A stretch of 45,172 nt of DNA from a virus, in IMG/VR virus record IMGVR_UViG_3300019926_000156, positions 1 to 45,172 of that record. One strand, given 5' to 3'. Both the position numbers and the translations under genes were made by a program. The notes beneath the pieces are model-generated. The model was not told where the DNA came from. It searched no databases and worked only from the letters and a program-made list of their open reading frames with translations. Numbering within the stretch: position 1 is the first letter of the stretch; each line of letters begins with the position of its first letter. Below, in pieces: positions 30,862-39,720 of the stretch.

Positions 30862-31137
30862 TTATCGGTCACCGATTGCCATGACCGACACGGTGACATC
30901 GGTACTTGTGTCACCGCCGGATACGTCGACCGTTGCCTGCGACGTGCCGACTGCCGACCACCCGGCTTCGCCCGACGCCGACGAAACCAGTAATGTCGGC
31001 GTCGAATCGAAGTCTTCGGACCACGATACCGTTGTCGAACCGTTGCCTGAACCGTCGGTCGACACCGTCGTTTCGTACACGTCGATGTCACCGCCGTCGT
31101 GCGTCGGGTCACCGAATGCTGTTTTTGCTTTTCCCAT
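30862..31137 (-). CDS. capsid decoration protein candidate
   Basis: The product is 91 aa from ATG 31137, read directly after the major capsid gene. It is an all-beta protein (DIDVYETTVSTDGSG, TPTLLVSSASGEAGWSAVG, ATVDVSGGDTSTDVTVSV) of Ig-like character. Small beta proteins in this position commonly decorate HK97-type capsids. The call rests on position, size and fold pattern. Confidence 0.62.
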   Translation of the reverse strand: MGKAKTAFGDPTHDGGDIDVYETTVSTDGSGNGSTTVSWSEDFDSTPTLLVSSASGEAGWSAVGTSQATVDVSGGDTSTDVTVSVMAIGDR

Positions 31138-31150
31138 TGTTCACACCTTC

Positions 31151-32374
31151 TTACTGCCCGACATTGTAGTGATACCGAATGCGCGAAGTCGACGACACGG
31201 CAAGGGTGCCGTAACTGTCGATTGCCATGTCTTCTTCGGGCGTCGTTCGCGCAAGTGGGTGAATCGTCGCGTCTTGTAGCATTGGCATGACGGTTTCCGA
31301 CATATCAAGGGTCACCACGACCCTACTGCCGTCGGAATCAGGGGCACCGTGCGTTTCCATGACCGGCGTACCGTCAATGTTCAATGCCTGAAAGCCGAAG
31401 TCGACGGTGTCGCCCGGTGTGTCGTATCGCAGTACGTCGTCGACATCGTCTTTCAAGTCACCAAACACCGTATGGTCGACAAGGGTGACGATGTCGGCGT
31501 AATCGGCACCGCGTCGTCGCAGGTATTCGATGTCTTCGCGGATTTTCGACGTGCCGTACGTACCGCCGGATTCGGTGATAAGTTGGTCGGATTCGGAACG
31601 CACGACATCAGGCAAGCCGGGAAAACTGTTCGTGTCGAAACCGGACAGGTTCGACGCGTCGCCGTTGCCCCTGATTACCTGATTTTCCTCATAGAACCGT
31701 TGCGACCGCATTAGGCTTTCCTCTGTGATTGCCTGCGACGACCGTAACGTCTGTGCCGCAAGTTGCAGGAAATCGGTCACCGAAGTCTGCCGACCGTACG
31801 GCACGACATTGTACGAATGCGTGTCGAAGGTGTCGTCGGCTTCGACCCACGTTTCGTCTGTACCGCCGTTCGTACCCGGTTCGTAATACCGTTCGGCTTG
31901 CCCGTGGTCCGTCTGTTCGTCGACATTGTATTCGTCTGACTGTATCGCCGTGCGTGCCACCATGTCGGCAAACGGTGTCTGCCGTTCGTCGGTGACTGTG
32001 ACATCGGGCGACACGAAAATCGGCAGACTGAACGACGGTCGGTTTATCTCTTTTGCGACCGTTTCGACTGCCGACCGAACCGACGCACCCTTGCGGATTG
32101 CCGCATTGAAGATGTCGTACGCGTCGGACCACACGGCGTCGTACATCTTCTTTTTCAGGTTCGTCGGGTCACCGCCGTTTTGGAAACCGAACGGGTCGTA
32201 ATACAGCACTTCGTCACCGGGCAAGCCGGTGTTCTTTTCGACGACTTCGTGCAGGTTACTGAACGAAGCCGCGTACGCGTCGATTCGTTCTTTCTTGCTG
32301 ATTCGACCACCGCGTCGACCACTTGCCTTTACGACTTCGGAACGCACCGGCGTTTCAGGGTAATCGTTTCGCAT
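31151..32374 (-). CDS. major capsid protein, HK97 fold
   Basis: The product is 407 aa from ATG 32374. Family-like features include an N-terminal helical arm, INRPSFSLPIFVSPDVTVTD, FADMVARTAIQSDEYNVDEQ, SVTDFLQLAAQTLRSSQAIT and QRFYEENQVIRGNGDASNLS, a pattern common near the E-loop/spine region. Also present are DIEYLRRRGADYADIVTLVD in the P/A region and the C-terminal AVSSTSRIRYHYNVGQ. It is directly preceded by the protease-scaffold gene, as expected. Confidence 0.87.
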   Translation of the reverse strand: MRNDYPETPVRSEVVKASGRRGGRISKKERIDAYAASFSNLHEVVEKNTGLPGDEVLYYDPFGFQNGGDPTNLKKKMYDAVWSDAYDIFNAAIRKGASVRSAVETVAKEINRPSFSLPIFVSPDVTVTDERQTPFADMVARTAIQSDEYNVDEQTDHGQAERYYEPGTNGGTDETWVEADDTFDTHSYNVVPYGRQTSVTDFLQLAAQTLRSSQAITEESLMRSQRFYEENQVIRGNGDASNLSGFDTNSFPGLPDVVRSESDQLITESGGTYGTSKIREDIEYLRRRGADYADIVTLVDHTVFGDLKDDVDDVLRYDTPGDTVDFGFQALNIDGTPVMETHGAPDSDGSRVVVTLDMSETVMPMLQDATIHPLARTTPEEDMAIDSYGTLAVSSTSRIRYHYNVGQ

Positions 32375-32376
32375 TG

Positions 32377-34116
32377 TCAGTCACCACCTTTCAGACGCGG
32401 ATTCGCGTTGTTCGTCGACCCGGTCGTCGAACCGGTGTCGTCACCGTCGTCGTCGAAGTCGATGTCGTCGTACGCGTCTTCGACTTCGGAATCGGTGTCG
32501 ACGCCGGCAGTCTGTTCGACCATGCCCTTGCGGGCGACTGTGCCACCGTCACCGCCGTCGTTGTCGGCGTCGGCGTCGACGCCGATTGCGTCGGCGATTT
32601 CATCGACGCGTTTTTCGACTGACTTCATTCGGTCGTTTTCGGGTGCGTCGTCGTCGATGTCACCTTCGTCGATTCGGTCGTTCGGCACGTCGTCGCCGAC
32701 TGCACCTTTCAGTTGTTCGACTTCGTCTTCGACCGTCGTAAGCCGGTCGTCGAAGTCGTCGACCTTTTCGTCGACACCTTTCACCATTGATTTCAATTCG
32801 TCGATACCGTCGGCGACATCGTCACCGCCGTCGCCGGTGTCCGTGCCCGTTTCCGGGTCGTCGTGTTCGTCTGTCATGGATTGCGAACCGCCGTCGTTCT
32901 TGCCTGACTGTTCGACTTCGTCTTCGTCGTCTTCGTCGTCGGATTCGCCGGCGTCACCGCCGTCGCCGTCTGACATTGCCGATTCGATTATGTTACTGGC
33001 TTCGCGTAACATATCGACAATGGCTTCGGCGTCGTCGTCGGGCATTTCTGCCTTTGCCGATACCGTGCGTTCGGCAAGTGTGACACCGGGCGTATCCGAC
33101 TGCAATGCAGTCTGAATCGGGTGTGTGCCGTCGTTGTCCATGTCTGTGCGTTCGTCGTTGTTACCGCCGTCACCGCCGGCTTTCGCGCGTCTGTCGACCG
33201 TGTCGACAAGGTCGTCGACAGGGATTGGTGTACCTGCACCGTATATCGAAAAGCCGGATAATTCACCTGACTGTACGCGGTTCCATTCGTCGTCGACGAA
33301 CCGTTTGCCGACGACCCACGTACCGGCAGGGTACGTCACCGATTCACCGTCGGGCGTTTCGAATGACGTTTCCTCTTTCAGTATCCAACTTTCGACCGGC
33401 GTACCTGCACCGTCTTCAAGGTCGTGGTCGGAATCCATCTTGCGGTATTCCGACATATATTCGTGTGCCGTCTTTTCGACGACATACGGTGGTATCACGT
33501 CACCTTGTTTATCCGGTTGGTTGGGTATCAAGACTGCCGCGTAAGCAATCTGTTTTTCGCCGTCGTCGTTCCGTGCCGTGACATCGACATCGGCGTCTTT
33601 CGCCGTCATTCCGATGTCGTCAGGGTCGAAGTCGTCAGGGTCGAAGTCGTCGGGCAAGCCGGCACGCGTCGACCCTAAATCCGGCGGGTCGTCGACTTCG
33701 TCTTCGGGCACGCAATTCGGCACTTCGTCGCCCGAACCGTCAGGGTCCGGTTTCATGCCGACCATGACCCACCCGTCTTCGCACGGGTCGTCTTCTTGCT
33801 TACACGGTCGACACAAGCCGTCGTCGTCGGCAGGAAAGACGAACGGTCGTTCGACTTCGCGTGCCTTTCGACGCGGTGTGTCGGCGTCTTTGAAAAGCAA
33901 CCATTCGGAATCTTGTGCAGGTGTGTCGACAGACGACACGAATTCCGTTGTTAGTGACGTAAGTACATTTTGCGCGTCAGGGTCGTCTAACACCTTCGCA
34001 CGTTCTTGTAACCACGCGCAAAATGCGTCAGGGTCGTCGACTTCGCCGGTATTGTCACGAACGCACGCGTCGAAGTCGTCGTACCCTGCAAACGGTTTCT
34101 GTATCGTCTGACTCAT
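32377..34116 (-). CDS. XkdF-type prohead protease fused to scaffold
   Basis: The product is 579 aa from ATG 34116. Residues 7-37 (KPFAGYDDFDACVRDNTGEV...FCAWLQE) are a phage motif often found with XkdF proteins. Residues about 187-295 form the XkdF serine protease: AYAAVLIPNQPDKQGD, His231 in DSDHD, GTWVVGKRF and Ser290 in SGFSIYG. Residues 400-579 are an acidic coiled-coil scaffold. An internal ATG at 32877 (MTDEHDDPETG) follows the peptide DGGSQS, which elsewhere marks gene ends, so the scaffold may also be made alone, as with lambda C/Nu3. Confidence 0.83.
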   Translation of the reverse strand: MSQTIQKPFAGYDDFDACVRDNTGEVDDPDAFCAWLQERAKVLDDPDAQNVLTSLTTEFVSSVDTPAQDSEWLLFKDADTPRRKAREVERPFVFPADDDGLCRPCKQEDDPCEDGWVMVGMKPDPDGSGDEVPNCVPEDEVDDPPDLGSTRAGLPDDFDPDDFDPDDIGMTAKDADVDVTARNDDGEKQIAYAAVLIPNQPDKQGDVIPPYVVEKTAHEYMSEYRKMDSDHDLEDGAGTPVESWILKEETSFETPDGESVTYPAGTWVVGKRFVDDEWNRVQSGELSGFSIYGAGTPIPVDDLVDTVDRRAKAGGDGGNNDERTDMDNDGTHPIQTALQSDTPGVTLAERTVSAKAEMPDDDAEAIVDMLREASNIIESAMSDGDGGDAGESDDEDDEDEVEQSGKNDGGSQSMTDEHDDPETGTDTGDGGDDVADGIDELKSMVKGVDEKVDDFDDRLTTVEDEVEQLKGAVGDDVPNDRIDEGDIDDDAPENDRMKSVEKRVDEIADAIGVDADADNDGGDGGTVARKGMVEQTAGVDTDSEVEDAYDDIDFDDDGDDTGSTTGSTNNANPRLKGGD

Positions 34117-34200
34117 TACGACCCTTCGGTCGATATGTGTGCCCCTTCAAGTATTAGTGTAATCCGACCGTTTAGCACTATCGTCGGCAGAAACGTCGCG

Positions 34201-34217
34201 TGAACGGTAAACGTTCA
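34201..34217. terminator. small hairpin at the end of the 34215 gene
   Basis: TGAACG-GTAAA-CGTTCA forms a 6-bp stem and overlaps the stop of the 34215-34397 gene. It may act in termination. Confidence 0.35.
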
Positions 34218-34397
34218 GGGGAATACCTGAACCGAACCGTTCCTTGCAGGTTTTAGAAATCCGCCGGGTGTGACGCCGGCGGTGTGTGATTGCTCACAGA
34301 CGACAACGACAGTCGGTTCGTTGCGGGCGACACACCGAACAACCGACCGACCCATGTTGTCGGCGGTGTCTGACACACCGCAACCGGAACAAGGCAC
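34215..34397 (-). CDS. small Cys-rich protein (zinc-ribbon-like), GTG start
   Basis: The product is 60 aa from GTG 34397: CSGCGVSDTADNMG, then RCVARNEPTVVVVC, then GGFLKPARNGSVQVFP. Four cysteines in two pairs suggest a zinc ribbon. A GTAATA box about 26 nt upstream lies inside the end of the MuF gene. It is the only coding candidate in the 306-bp gap 34117-34422; the remainder of that gap is the leader of the protease gene. Confidence 0.55.
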   Translation of the reverse strand: MPCSGCGVSDTADNMGRSVVRCVARNEPTVVVVCEQSHTAGVTPGGFLKPARNGSVQVFP

Positions 34398-34422
34398 ACC
34401 GTCAGTAAAAACGTGTCGGGTA

Positions 34423-36507
34423 TTACAGTACGTCGTTCAGTCGGTCGTCGTACTTGCGTTTCCAATTGTATAGGGTCGGCTTCGATACTAACCCGTGTTC
34501 GTCGTCGTCGTATGACGACGACCGCGTCAGTCGGTTGTTCAGGTGTCGTTTCGCCGGTTCGACCGACCCGCCGGATTCGGTGAATGCCGTGCGTAATGCC
34601 TGCACGATGGATTCACCTAATGCGCGTTCAATCTGCCGTTCGCGGTCGGAACGGGCAAGGTCGTCGGCAAGTTTCGACACCGTGTCGCGGTACGATTCGC
34701 CGGCGTCGTCGTCGACGCACCCACACTTGCCGACCGAATTGAAGACTTCGGCGTCGGGCACAGTCACGTCGATATCGGTGTCGGCAGTCGTGTCACGAAC
34801 GAACGTGTGCCGGCAGTTAATGTGTGGTGTGTGCCGACGGTATTGCAGATTCGGAAAGTGGTTTTCACTTGCTTCGCGTTCCAATCGAACTAACGTCTTC
34901 ATGTCGACAGGTTCACCGGGCACGAAGTCGAAGTCGGTGTCGGGCGTACCCGATTCCTGCCCGGTCGCAATCTTCAAGTCTTCGCACAATGCCGTCGTGC
35001 GACTGTCGCCCGGACCCTGCCAATAGTACACGAATCTGTCCGAATCGTCGCGGTCTTGATATCCGATTTCACGCGAACGGTTCAGTACCGAAGTCGTTTC
35101 TGTCCGTGCCACCGTTTCAAGGTCGTCGGCGTCGGCACCCGGAAACACGTCTTGCATTCGGTCGACGATACTGTCTAACGACCACCCTTGCGGTTGCGTT
35201 AGTGATTCCTGTACGATGTCTTCGACCCTGTCGCGCAAGTCGGTCGGCACGGATTCGAACCGTTCGAACACGGCACCACGGTCGACGGCTTCGTTCACCG
35301 CGTCGCGTACGTATTCCGGCACGACATCGTCACGATTCCATGTTCGTTTTTCGATGTCGTCGACCGACGCCGGTTGTATCTGGTCTTTGTGTGCAGTTAA
35401 CAGGTGCCGGTCGAATTCGACAAGTTCGGCGTCGGACAGTACGACGGTGCCGTCTGTGCCGTCGGTGGGTCCGTCACCGCCGTCGCCGTTTCCCGTGTCA
35501 CCGCCGTCGGCAGGTTCGTACAAGTCCCATTCAGTCGACAACGACAGGGTTTCCCTGACTTCGTCGATTCGGTCGGCAAGACTGTCGGACCATTCGAAGC
35601 CGGCGTCACTTCCCCAAAGTTGGTCGGATAACCACCCATTGTCTTCGTATCGGTGGTCGTGGTCGTCGGCGTCGAATTCGTGATTGCCTTGTGCCCGGTG
35701 CCGGCGATGAAAGTTCGCAATTTCAACAACGTACGGCACACCGTCGTCGTTCGTGCCGATAAGCGGTTCGTCGTCTTCGTAATGCCTGATAATCTGCCGT
35801 GCCCGTTGTAAGGCTTCTTGCGTACCACCCGACGCCGTTTCCCTGCCGTGTTCGTCGATTAGTTCAAGGGCACGTTCGCAGGCTTCTTTTGCACCCTTCG
35901 GCGGTACGAACCTGTCTTCGGATATTTCAGACAAGACGGCTTCGGGTATCTGTTTCGTCACGTCGCCGGCGTCGTCGGTCGACATGAACAACCCACCGCC
36001 GGCGTCACCGCCGTCGTCTTCGGGCACGACCGTACCGTCTTCGACCACGATACGACCGTCGCGGTACTGCACCTTGCCGTCAGGGTCGTCGGCGTCTTCG
36101 TCGACTGCACCCGCAATTGCCCGTGCCGCGTTTGCCTGCGATTCTATCAAGTCGGCACGGTCTTTTCGTTCGGCGACTGTCTGTTCGCGTTCGAATTCGA
36201 ATTTCAAGTCTTCGGATATGTCCGACCATATCAAACCCCTGTTAATTGATTCCTCTAACTGACGAAGTAAGACCCTGAATCCGCGTTGTGCATATGCTTC
36301 TTGTTGTGACGTATCGGTCGCACGGTTCGTATTTTCGAAGTCGAAACCCGCATACGACGGGTTAACCTTGAACACGGAACCTAACACCGTCACCCAATAC
36401 TTTGTACGTTCAAGTATCTGCAATTCCTGATATGACGGTGTAATCGGCGTAAAGTCGACGGGCACCTTGCTGTACCCGACGCGGTGTCGTTCACCTTCGT
36501 CTTTCAA
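34423..36507 (-). pseudogene. portal C-terminal part fused to a VPP/WGG-like domain and MuF head morphogenesis domain (5' part lost)
   Basis: The frame opens only at a TTG (36507) after an in-frame TAA. Residues 14-95 (KVPVDFTPITPSYQELQILE...GSVFKVNPSYAGFDF) are the C-terminal portal core. Residues about 195-330 (DRFVPPKGAKEACERALELI...WGSDAGFEW) resemble a domain common in phages with a WGG motif. Residues about 420-600 are MuF (VARTETTSVLNRSREIGYQD, CEDLKIATG, HTPHINCRHTFVR). About 150 residues expected between this and the N-terminal portal fragment (36491-37009) are missing, and the frame is shifted by one. I cannot tell a real deletion from an assembly error. Confidence 0.7.
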
Positions 36508-37009
36508 AGTAGTGCTTTACCCAACAGGAATCGCCGAATTCTAATAGAATCCGTGACGTGCCCGCAAGTACGTCACGAAACGGCAATTCCGGGTGCAGGC
36601 TTCGCACATTGCGTTCGGCTTCGGATAATTCCTTGTCACTAAACGAATCCTGCATATCGGAATCACGCGGCTTAATCTGCCATGACGCCGAAGCCGCGTC
36701 TTGCGACAGGGTATCGACGTATGCCTGCACTATTGCGTTCGACGCAATGTCGCGCAAGAATATCGGGTCGTACGGCTTCGCAATCCCTGATTGGTCGACG
36801 ACCGCGTCTTCAAGCAACCCGTACGTTTCTGCCCGCCGGTCGATTCCTTGTTTTTCGACGATATCCGACCCGTCGGTTCCGTCACGACGCCGTCGGAATT
36901 CGTGTCGGCGTCGGCGGGCACCGGCAGTCTGTTCCGGCGGTGTCGTCGACGACCCTGACGACGACAACGGTGACGTTAGTATGTTGATAAACGAATCGCC
37001 GAATGACAT
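36491..37009 (-). pseudogene. portal protein N-terminal fragment
   Basis: The product is 172 aa from ATG 37009. A basic, flexible N-terminus is followed by PYDPIFLRDIASNAIVQAYV, SQDAASASWQIKP and FRDVLAGTSRILLEFGDSCW, the usual start of a portal. It ends abruptly at a TGA after VKHYFERRR. The remainder of the portal is found in the +1 frame from 36507, but without the central stem and clip region. Portal proteins are usually 400-500 aa. Confidence 0.72.
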
Positions 37010-37039
37010 TCTTGTATCTGATTCGTGCGTCGCACGACT

Positions 37040-37960
37040 TTAGTGTTCGTCACGCGTCTGTGGTTGCACGTCACCGTCACACCGACACCTGCCGAATATG
37101 TGATAATCGGCAGTCGGTCGTGTCACACCGAATTCGCGGGCGATACGTGCGACGACCGGGTCGTCGCGTCGACTGTGTGACTGCCGCAATTCGTCACATA
37201 ACGCCGTCGTGGTACTTGCCCGTGGTATCGGGTCGACATCGACATCGTGGTCGCAGTCGTCGCGCAAGTGCTTGTACGCCGTCGATACTGCGATACGATA
37301 CGCCGACGCGCATTCGTCGACGGTTACCGTTTCGTTCCGTCTGTACGCGTGACGAAGGTGCCCGCATTCGGCAGTCGACAGTACGGCGTCGACCGGGTCG
37401 TCGCGTCGGCAGTCGTGGTCACACCTGCCCCAAAGGTGTTTATGAACCGCATTCGCCGACCGATGAAAGTCTGCCATGATGTCGGCTTTCGTTGCCCCTG
37501 CCCGGAACGCGTCGCGGATATCGCAACATTCGTCGACGCCGACACGCGGCGATGTCGTCGGCGGGTCGTCGTGGTCGTGGTTGCACCGACCTTCGGCATG
37601 ACGGAATACTGCCGACGGGTGTACCGTGTCGTATCTGTCCATGACCGTCGACGGTCGACGTGCCTGCCGCATTCGGCGTCGTATGTCTGCACAGTCGTCG
37701 GCGTCGACTGCCGACGGTGATTGGTCCGACCCTGACGCCGACGCGTGTGACGTGCCGTCTGACGCCGTCTGTGACCGTTCACAGTCGCCGGATAACATCG
37801 ACGGTTTCCGTGCCGACCGTGGTAACTTGCCGAATCGCACGATTCGTTCGGCTTCGGAACGGTCGAACGCCGTGTCGCCGGTCGACAGATATTCGATTCG
37901 GGCACGGTCGGCGTCGTCTAAGTCGACCGACTGTAAGTCAGGGTCGGTTACTGTTGACAT
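37040..37960 (-). CDS. protein with four tandem Cys-HTH repeats, probable DNA-binding; small-terminase candidate
   Basis: The product is 306 aa from ATG 37960 (MSTVTDPDLQSVDLDD). Four units of about 45-50 residues follow an acidic/Ser-rich N-terminal third. Each begins with a Cys and an Arg-rich helix (CADIRRRM, CCDIRDAF, CGHLRHAY, CDELRQSH). Each continues with an HTH-like helix pair (for example IAREFGVTRPTADYHIFG) and ends in [GD]xC[NDR][HC]D (GRCNHD, GRCDHD, DDCDHD, GRCRCD). This suggests a repeated metal-stabilised HTH. Its place next to portal and terminase genes makes a packaging-site-binding small terminase possible; a regulator is the alternative. Confidence 0.72.
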   Translation of the reverse strand: MSTVTDPDLQSVDLDDADRARIEYLSTGDTAFDRSEAERIVRFGKLPRSARKPSMLSGDCERSQTASDGTSHASASGSDQSPSAVDADDCADIRRRMRQARRPSTVMDRYDTVHPSAVFRHAEGRCNHDHDDPPTTSPRVGVDECCDIRDAFRAGATKADIMADFHRSANAVHKHLWGRCDHDCRRDDPVDAVLSTAECGHLRHAYRRNETVTVDECASAYRIAVSTAYKHLRDDCDHDVDVDPIPRASTTTALCDELRQSHSRRDDPVVARIAREFGVTRPTADYHIFGRCRCDGDVQPQTRDEH

Positions 37961-38226
37961 TCGTCGCACACGTTATATACCGACAGTTGGTCGACCGGCG
38001 TAAGCCGGTAACAACGGGTGCATTCGCGTACTTGTGGGTGTTCGTCGTCAGGTTCACCGTTTCGGCAGACTTCGTCGACGTGCCCGGTGCAGATATACCG
38101 TCGGACACCTTCGGGCGTAAACACCCATGTCACCGCGTCGTTCTTGCACCTGTTGTCGACCGGACCTTCGGCGTTTAAGGGTCGTGCGTAACAATTCGAT
38201 TCGACGCCGTCGGCGGTGTCGTGCAT
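37948..38226 (-). CDS. multi-cysteine zinc protein
   Basis: The product is 92 aa from ATG 38226 (MHDTADGVESNCYARPLN); a GTG at 38286 would add 20 residues and overlap the upstream gene. Cys pairs occur at DNRCKND, YICTGHVDEVC, ECTRCYRL and VCDECQQ, enough for two zinc sites. Its end overlaps the HTH-repeat gene by 13 bases. The function is unknown. Confidence 0.7.
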   Translation of the reverse strand: MHDTADGVESNCYARPLNAEGPVDNRCKNDAVTWVFTPEGVRRYICTGHVDEVCRNGEPDDEHPQVRECTRCYRLTPVDQLSVYNVCDECQQ

Positions 38227-38269
38227 ACGTGTGGTTGCGCGTCGCCCGCCGAAAAAGTGCCGGTGAATG

Positions 38270-38527
38270 TCACCGACAGTCTGCACACCGACCGCCGGTC
38301 AATATCCGATTGCAGGCAAGGAATCGTGCCGGTGCCCGTCGCGTCGGTTCGATTGCGTCGTCGCAGTCTGTGCAGTAAAGGTCGGTTTCCCTGACGTACA
38401 CGGTGGTCGTGCCGATAGTGACGCCGACACGCGGTTCGTGCCCGCCGTATCGACCCGAACCGACTTCGTCTGTCATGTGCAGGTAATACGCAAGTCCTTG
38501 CGGTGACCACATACCCGAATCAGTCAT
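38270..38527 (-). CDS. small zinc-ribbon protein
   Basis: The product is 85 aa from ATG 38527 (MTDSGMWSPQGLAYYLHM), overlapping the upstream TGA. Beta strands (RVGVTIGTTTVYVRETDLY) lead to CTDCDDAIEPTRRAPARFLAC and GGRCADCR, a four- or five-Cys cluster typical of zinc ribbons. It is second in the operon led by 38520-38918. Confidence 0.73.
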   Translation of the reverse strand: MTDSGMWSPQGLAYYLHMTDEVGSGRYGGHEPRVGVTIGTTTVYVRETDLYCTDCDDAIEPTRRAPARFLACNRILTGGRCADCR

Positions 38528-38918
38528 TGCCCCAATCGTCACCGTATCGCAGTCGGCGGGCAGGTGACAAGTTGCCTGCACCCGTCGCAGGGTCGGCGTT
38601 CGTACCGTGACAATACTTGCACCCGTCGCGGGTCGTGCAGGTGCCGACCGGCTTCAAGACGAAGTCGACCGCGTCAGGGTCACCCGAACGAAATTCGCAT
38701 TCGGGCAACGGTTGCGCGTTGTCGGCGTCGCGGTCGACGCGTTCCGTGTGGTCGTCGCCGTCGACGAACACGATTGTACCGTCGTCGTCAGTCTTCGGAA
38801 CGTGCGTCGACCGACTGTTCTTACTGCGTGCCCGTACTGCGACTTCGACGCCGTCGTCGTACACGTCGGTCGATTGTGGGTCGGTACTGCCGTCGCCGTC
38901 GTCTGTTGCTTTCGACAT
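38520..38918 (-). CDS. acidic protein with CxxC knuckle
   Basis: The product is 132 aa from ATG 38918 (MSKATDDGDGSTDPQST). An acidic first half is followed by PECEFRSGDPDAVDFVLKPV, then CTTRDGCKYCHG. Directly upstream the words GTGCGACACACCGATG look like a decayed copy of the repeated MVRHTD start, out of frame with this gene, with a TTTTAA box 27.5 nt above it. The real leader is therefore about 13 nt long. Confidence 0.72.
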   Translation of the reverse strand: MSKATDDGDGSTDPQSTDVYDDGVEVAVRARSKNSRSTHVPKTDDDGTIVFVDGDDHTERVDRDADNAQPLPECEFRSGDPDAVDFVLKPVGTCTTRDGCKYCHGTNADPATGAGNLSPARRLRYGDDWGND

Positions 38919-39001
38919 CGGTGTGTCGCACCGGGTGCCCGTTCGGGCGTTCGCGTTAAAAGTCTGTCGTCGTCAGTCTAAAGATTGAATCTTCGCCCGG
39001 T

Positions 39002-39153
39002 CGACCCTGTCTGCACAGTCGGCGTCACAGTCGCCGTCAGAAACGGCACAGTCGGTCGTGTGACCGTCGCAGTCGTACGTGCCGTATGGGTCGAATCAGG
39101 AAAAGAACCGTCGCGTGCCGTACGCCGTCGACCCTGACGACCCTGCCGCGTCA
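39002..39153 (-). repeat. 3'-flanking repeat family Y, copy 4
   Basis: This begins at the TGA of the 39151-39720 gene. It is almost identical to copy 1, except for about 22 central bases, where it matches copy 2. The transcribed strand has GTTCTTTTCC, a possible terminator T-tract. It accounts for most of the interval 38919-39150. Confidence 0.78.
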
Positions 39154-39720
39154 GTCGTCGTCGTTGTCGGCAGTACCCAACCCGTCGATGTCCGTACCGG
39201 CAAGTGCCGCGTCGACGACTTCGGTGTCGAACGCGTCGACTGCGTGTGCGACGATTGGGTCGGCGACTGTACTGTCAGGGTCGACCCTGTCGAACAGTTG
39301 CGACAGGAATTCGACCCGACGGTCGAATTGCGGTCGTGTCTGACTGTCGTACAGGTGTTCGATTGGGATTCGTGCAAGCCGACCCGACGGGTAATCGTAC
39401 GTCTTGTCGGCAGGGTCGGCGGGTATGTCTTGCGGCTTCGTCGGCACGAACACGCATTCGAATATCGTGTCGTCGGGTCGGATTGGTAACCACGGGTGAA
39501 CCTTGTACGTGGTTAGGTCGAAGTCTTCGTCGTCGAAGTATTCGACCGCCGTGTCTGCACGAACGCGACTGACGTACAACGGTCGACCTTGCACAAGGTC
39601 GATTACGATGTCGCCCGGTTGTACCTGTCGCGGGAATTGCGACAGACTGTCAGTCAGTCGGTCGTGTGCCTTGCGTTCCGATTCGTCGAACGTGTTGTCG
39701 ATTGCACCGTGTTCAGACAT
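39151..39720 (-). CDS. beta-rich acidic protein of unknown function
   Basis: The product is 189 aa from ATG 39720 (MSEHGAIDNTFDESERKAHD), overlapping the ASCH gene stop by 8 bases. A motif QVQPGDIVIDLVQGRPLYVS followed by strands suggests an SH3- or PUA-like barrel. The second half (IEHLYDSQTRPQFDRRVEFL and an Asp/Ala-rich tail) looks helical. Pairing with an ASCH protein may point to a shared RNA- or nucleotide-related role, but this is inference. Confidence 0.72.
   Translation of the reverse strand: MSEHGAIDNTFDESERKAHDRLTDSLSQFPRQVQPGDIVIDLVQGRPLYVSRVRADTAVEYFDDEDFDLTTYKVHPWLPIRPDDTIFECVFVPTKPQDIPADPADKTYDYPSGRLARIPIEHLYDSQTRPQFDRRVEFLSQLFDRVDPDSTVADPIVAHAVDAFDTEVVDAALAGTDIDGLGTADNDDD

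Noticed and set aside
38919-38961. GTG start at 38931 with the VRHTD peptide
   Set aside because: Its frame is not that of the 38520-38918 gene and soon becomes Arg-rich. It is better read as a decayed cassette.
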